Assembly: GCA_030426705.1 (NCBI GenBank)
Contig: JAUHXW010000182.1
Span: forward strand, 1 to 6,284
Origin: Gammaproteobacteria bacterium
Lineage (GTDB): Bacteria; Pseudomonadota; Gammaproteobacteria; Xanthomonadales; Marinicellaceae
Direction: 5' to 3'
Length of the DNA: 6,284 bases
Each line of letters starts with the position of its first letter. The first letter of the stretch is position 1. Of this stretch, positions 5,682-6,284 are shown piece by piece. The position numbers were made by a program, and so were the translations under genes. The notes beneath the pieces were generated by a model, which saw nothing but the letters and a program-made list of their open reading frames with translations, had not been told where the DNA came from and made no database searches.

Positions 5682-6284
5682 GATTCAAACACCTCATCAG
5701 GAAATTCAAGGGTGATGTGATGGTGAGCCAATTCATGAATTTTCTTTTGGTCGTGGGCGGTTAAGATGATTGACCCACCAGATGCAACATGATCTTCAAT
5801 GATGCTGTATAACCAGTCACAGCCAGCATAATCCAGATTAACAAATGGCTCATCAAGTAACCAGTAAACTTTGTTGAGTAATAGCAAACGGCTCAGAGCC
5901 AAACGTTTCTTTTGACCTGCAGACAAATCATTGGCGTGTTGGTATTCATATCCAGCCAGGCCTGCTTTTTCCAAAATATCTGACAAATGTGATTCATTCA
6001 CCTGAATTTCGTTAATTTGCGCGACAAATTGTAAATTTTCCAGGCAGGTTAAATTACCCTTGTTGCCTAGTTTATGACCCAAGTAGTGGCTGTCCTGCAA
6101 CCAAACATCAAGCTCAGTGGAGTCTTTATAAATTCTGTTGCCTTTGGTTAATAAACTCAGGCCTGATAAAGCTTTGAGTAATGTGGTTTTGCCTGAACCA
6201 TTGGGACCAGCAATGACCGCTAATTCGCCTGCTTGCATTCCCCAGGAAACCGGAGCAAACAACAGTTCGCCCGCGCGCTGGCAT
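5678..6284 (-). CDS. ccmA: CcmA, ATP-binding subunit of the CcmAB ABC complex (5' end outside window)
   Basis: The frame is open to the right edge, giving 201 visible residues; the first complete codon is TGC at 6283-6281. The visible N-terminus CQRAGELLFAPVSW fits the family's start region, so only about ten residues should be missing. In visible numbering, the Walker A motif GPNGSGKTT lies at 26-34 (K32). The ABC signature LSAGQKKRLALSRL comes later, followed by Walker B VYWLLDEPF and the H-loop ILTAHD. All catalytic motifs are intact. Known role: ATP hydrolysis by CcmA drives release of holo-CcmE from CcmCD. An in-frame TTG at 6262 could be mistaken for the start, but it falls inside the conserved LLF stretch and has no Shine-Dalgarno, so it is an internal Leu codon. 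The stop overlaps the ccmB start by 4 nt. Confidence 0.95.
   Translation of the reverse strand, partial: CQRAGELLFAPVSWGMQAGELAVIAGPNGSGKTTLLKALSGLSLLTKGNRIYKDSTELDVWLQDSHYLGHKLGNKGNLTCLENLQFVAQINEIQVNESHLSDILEKAGLAGYEYQHANDLSAGQKKRLALSRLLLLNKVYWLLDEPFVNLDYAGCDWLYSIIEDHVASGGSIILTAHDQKKIHELAHHHITLEFPDEVFES

Noticed and set aside
6282..6284. ATG at the extreme right edge on the minus strand as the ccmA start
   Set aside because: It is in a different frame from the Walker A-containing ccmA frame, so it cannot start that protein.

Overview
The window is one continuous minus-strand operon for System I (Ccm) cytochrome c maturation. Transcription runs from right to left: ccmA (5' end outside the window), ccmB, ccmC, ccmD, ccmE, ccmF, ccmG, ccmH and ccmI (3' end outside the window). 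The complete ccmABCDEFGHI order, the His-type CcmE (HDENY), and separate ccmH and ccmI genes point to a proteobacterium, most likely a gammaproteobacterium. The moderate, slightly AT-rich composition (by eye) does not suggest Pseudomonas or enterics. I do not assign a genus.

Layout. At 5678-6284 is the ATPase CcmA. At 5019-5681 and 4232-5014 are the membrane proteins CcmB and CcmC. At 4038-4235 is the small membrane protein CcmD. At 3611-4054 is the haem chaperone CcmE, which begins with GTG. At 1667-3610 is the haem-lyase core protein CcmF. At 1140-1670 is the thioredoxin-like CcmG (DsbE), at 757-1143 the CxxC protein CcmH, and at 1-764 the TPR protein CcmI. There is no intergenic space to speak of: junctions are 4-nt ATGA overlaps (A/B, C/D, F/G, G/H), a 4-nt gap (B/C), a 17-nt overlap (D/E), direct abutment TAA-ATG (E/F) and an 8-nt overlap (H/I). 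No promoter, terminator, RNA gene, mobile element or CRISPR array is visible, and all substantial plus-strand open frames are shadows.

How the parts work together, from knowledge of the families. CcmC, helped by CcmD, loads haem onto the conserved histidine of CcmE in the periplasm. CcmAB uses ATP to release holo-CcmE from CcmCD. CcmG and CcmH keep the CxxCH cysteines of the apocytochrome reduced. CcmI holds the apocytochrome through its TPR domain, and CcmF with CcmH and CcmI attaches the haem. All signature residues I looked for are present, so the system looks intact. I found no undescribed system here. The notable points are start-site corrections (GTG for ccmE; ccmA extending beyond the window edge), the tight translational coupling, and an unusually short cytoplasmic loop in CcmI.
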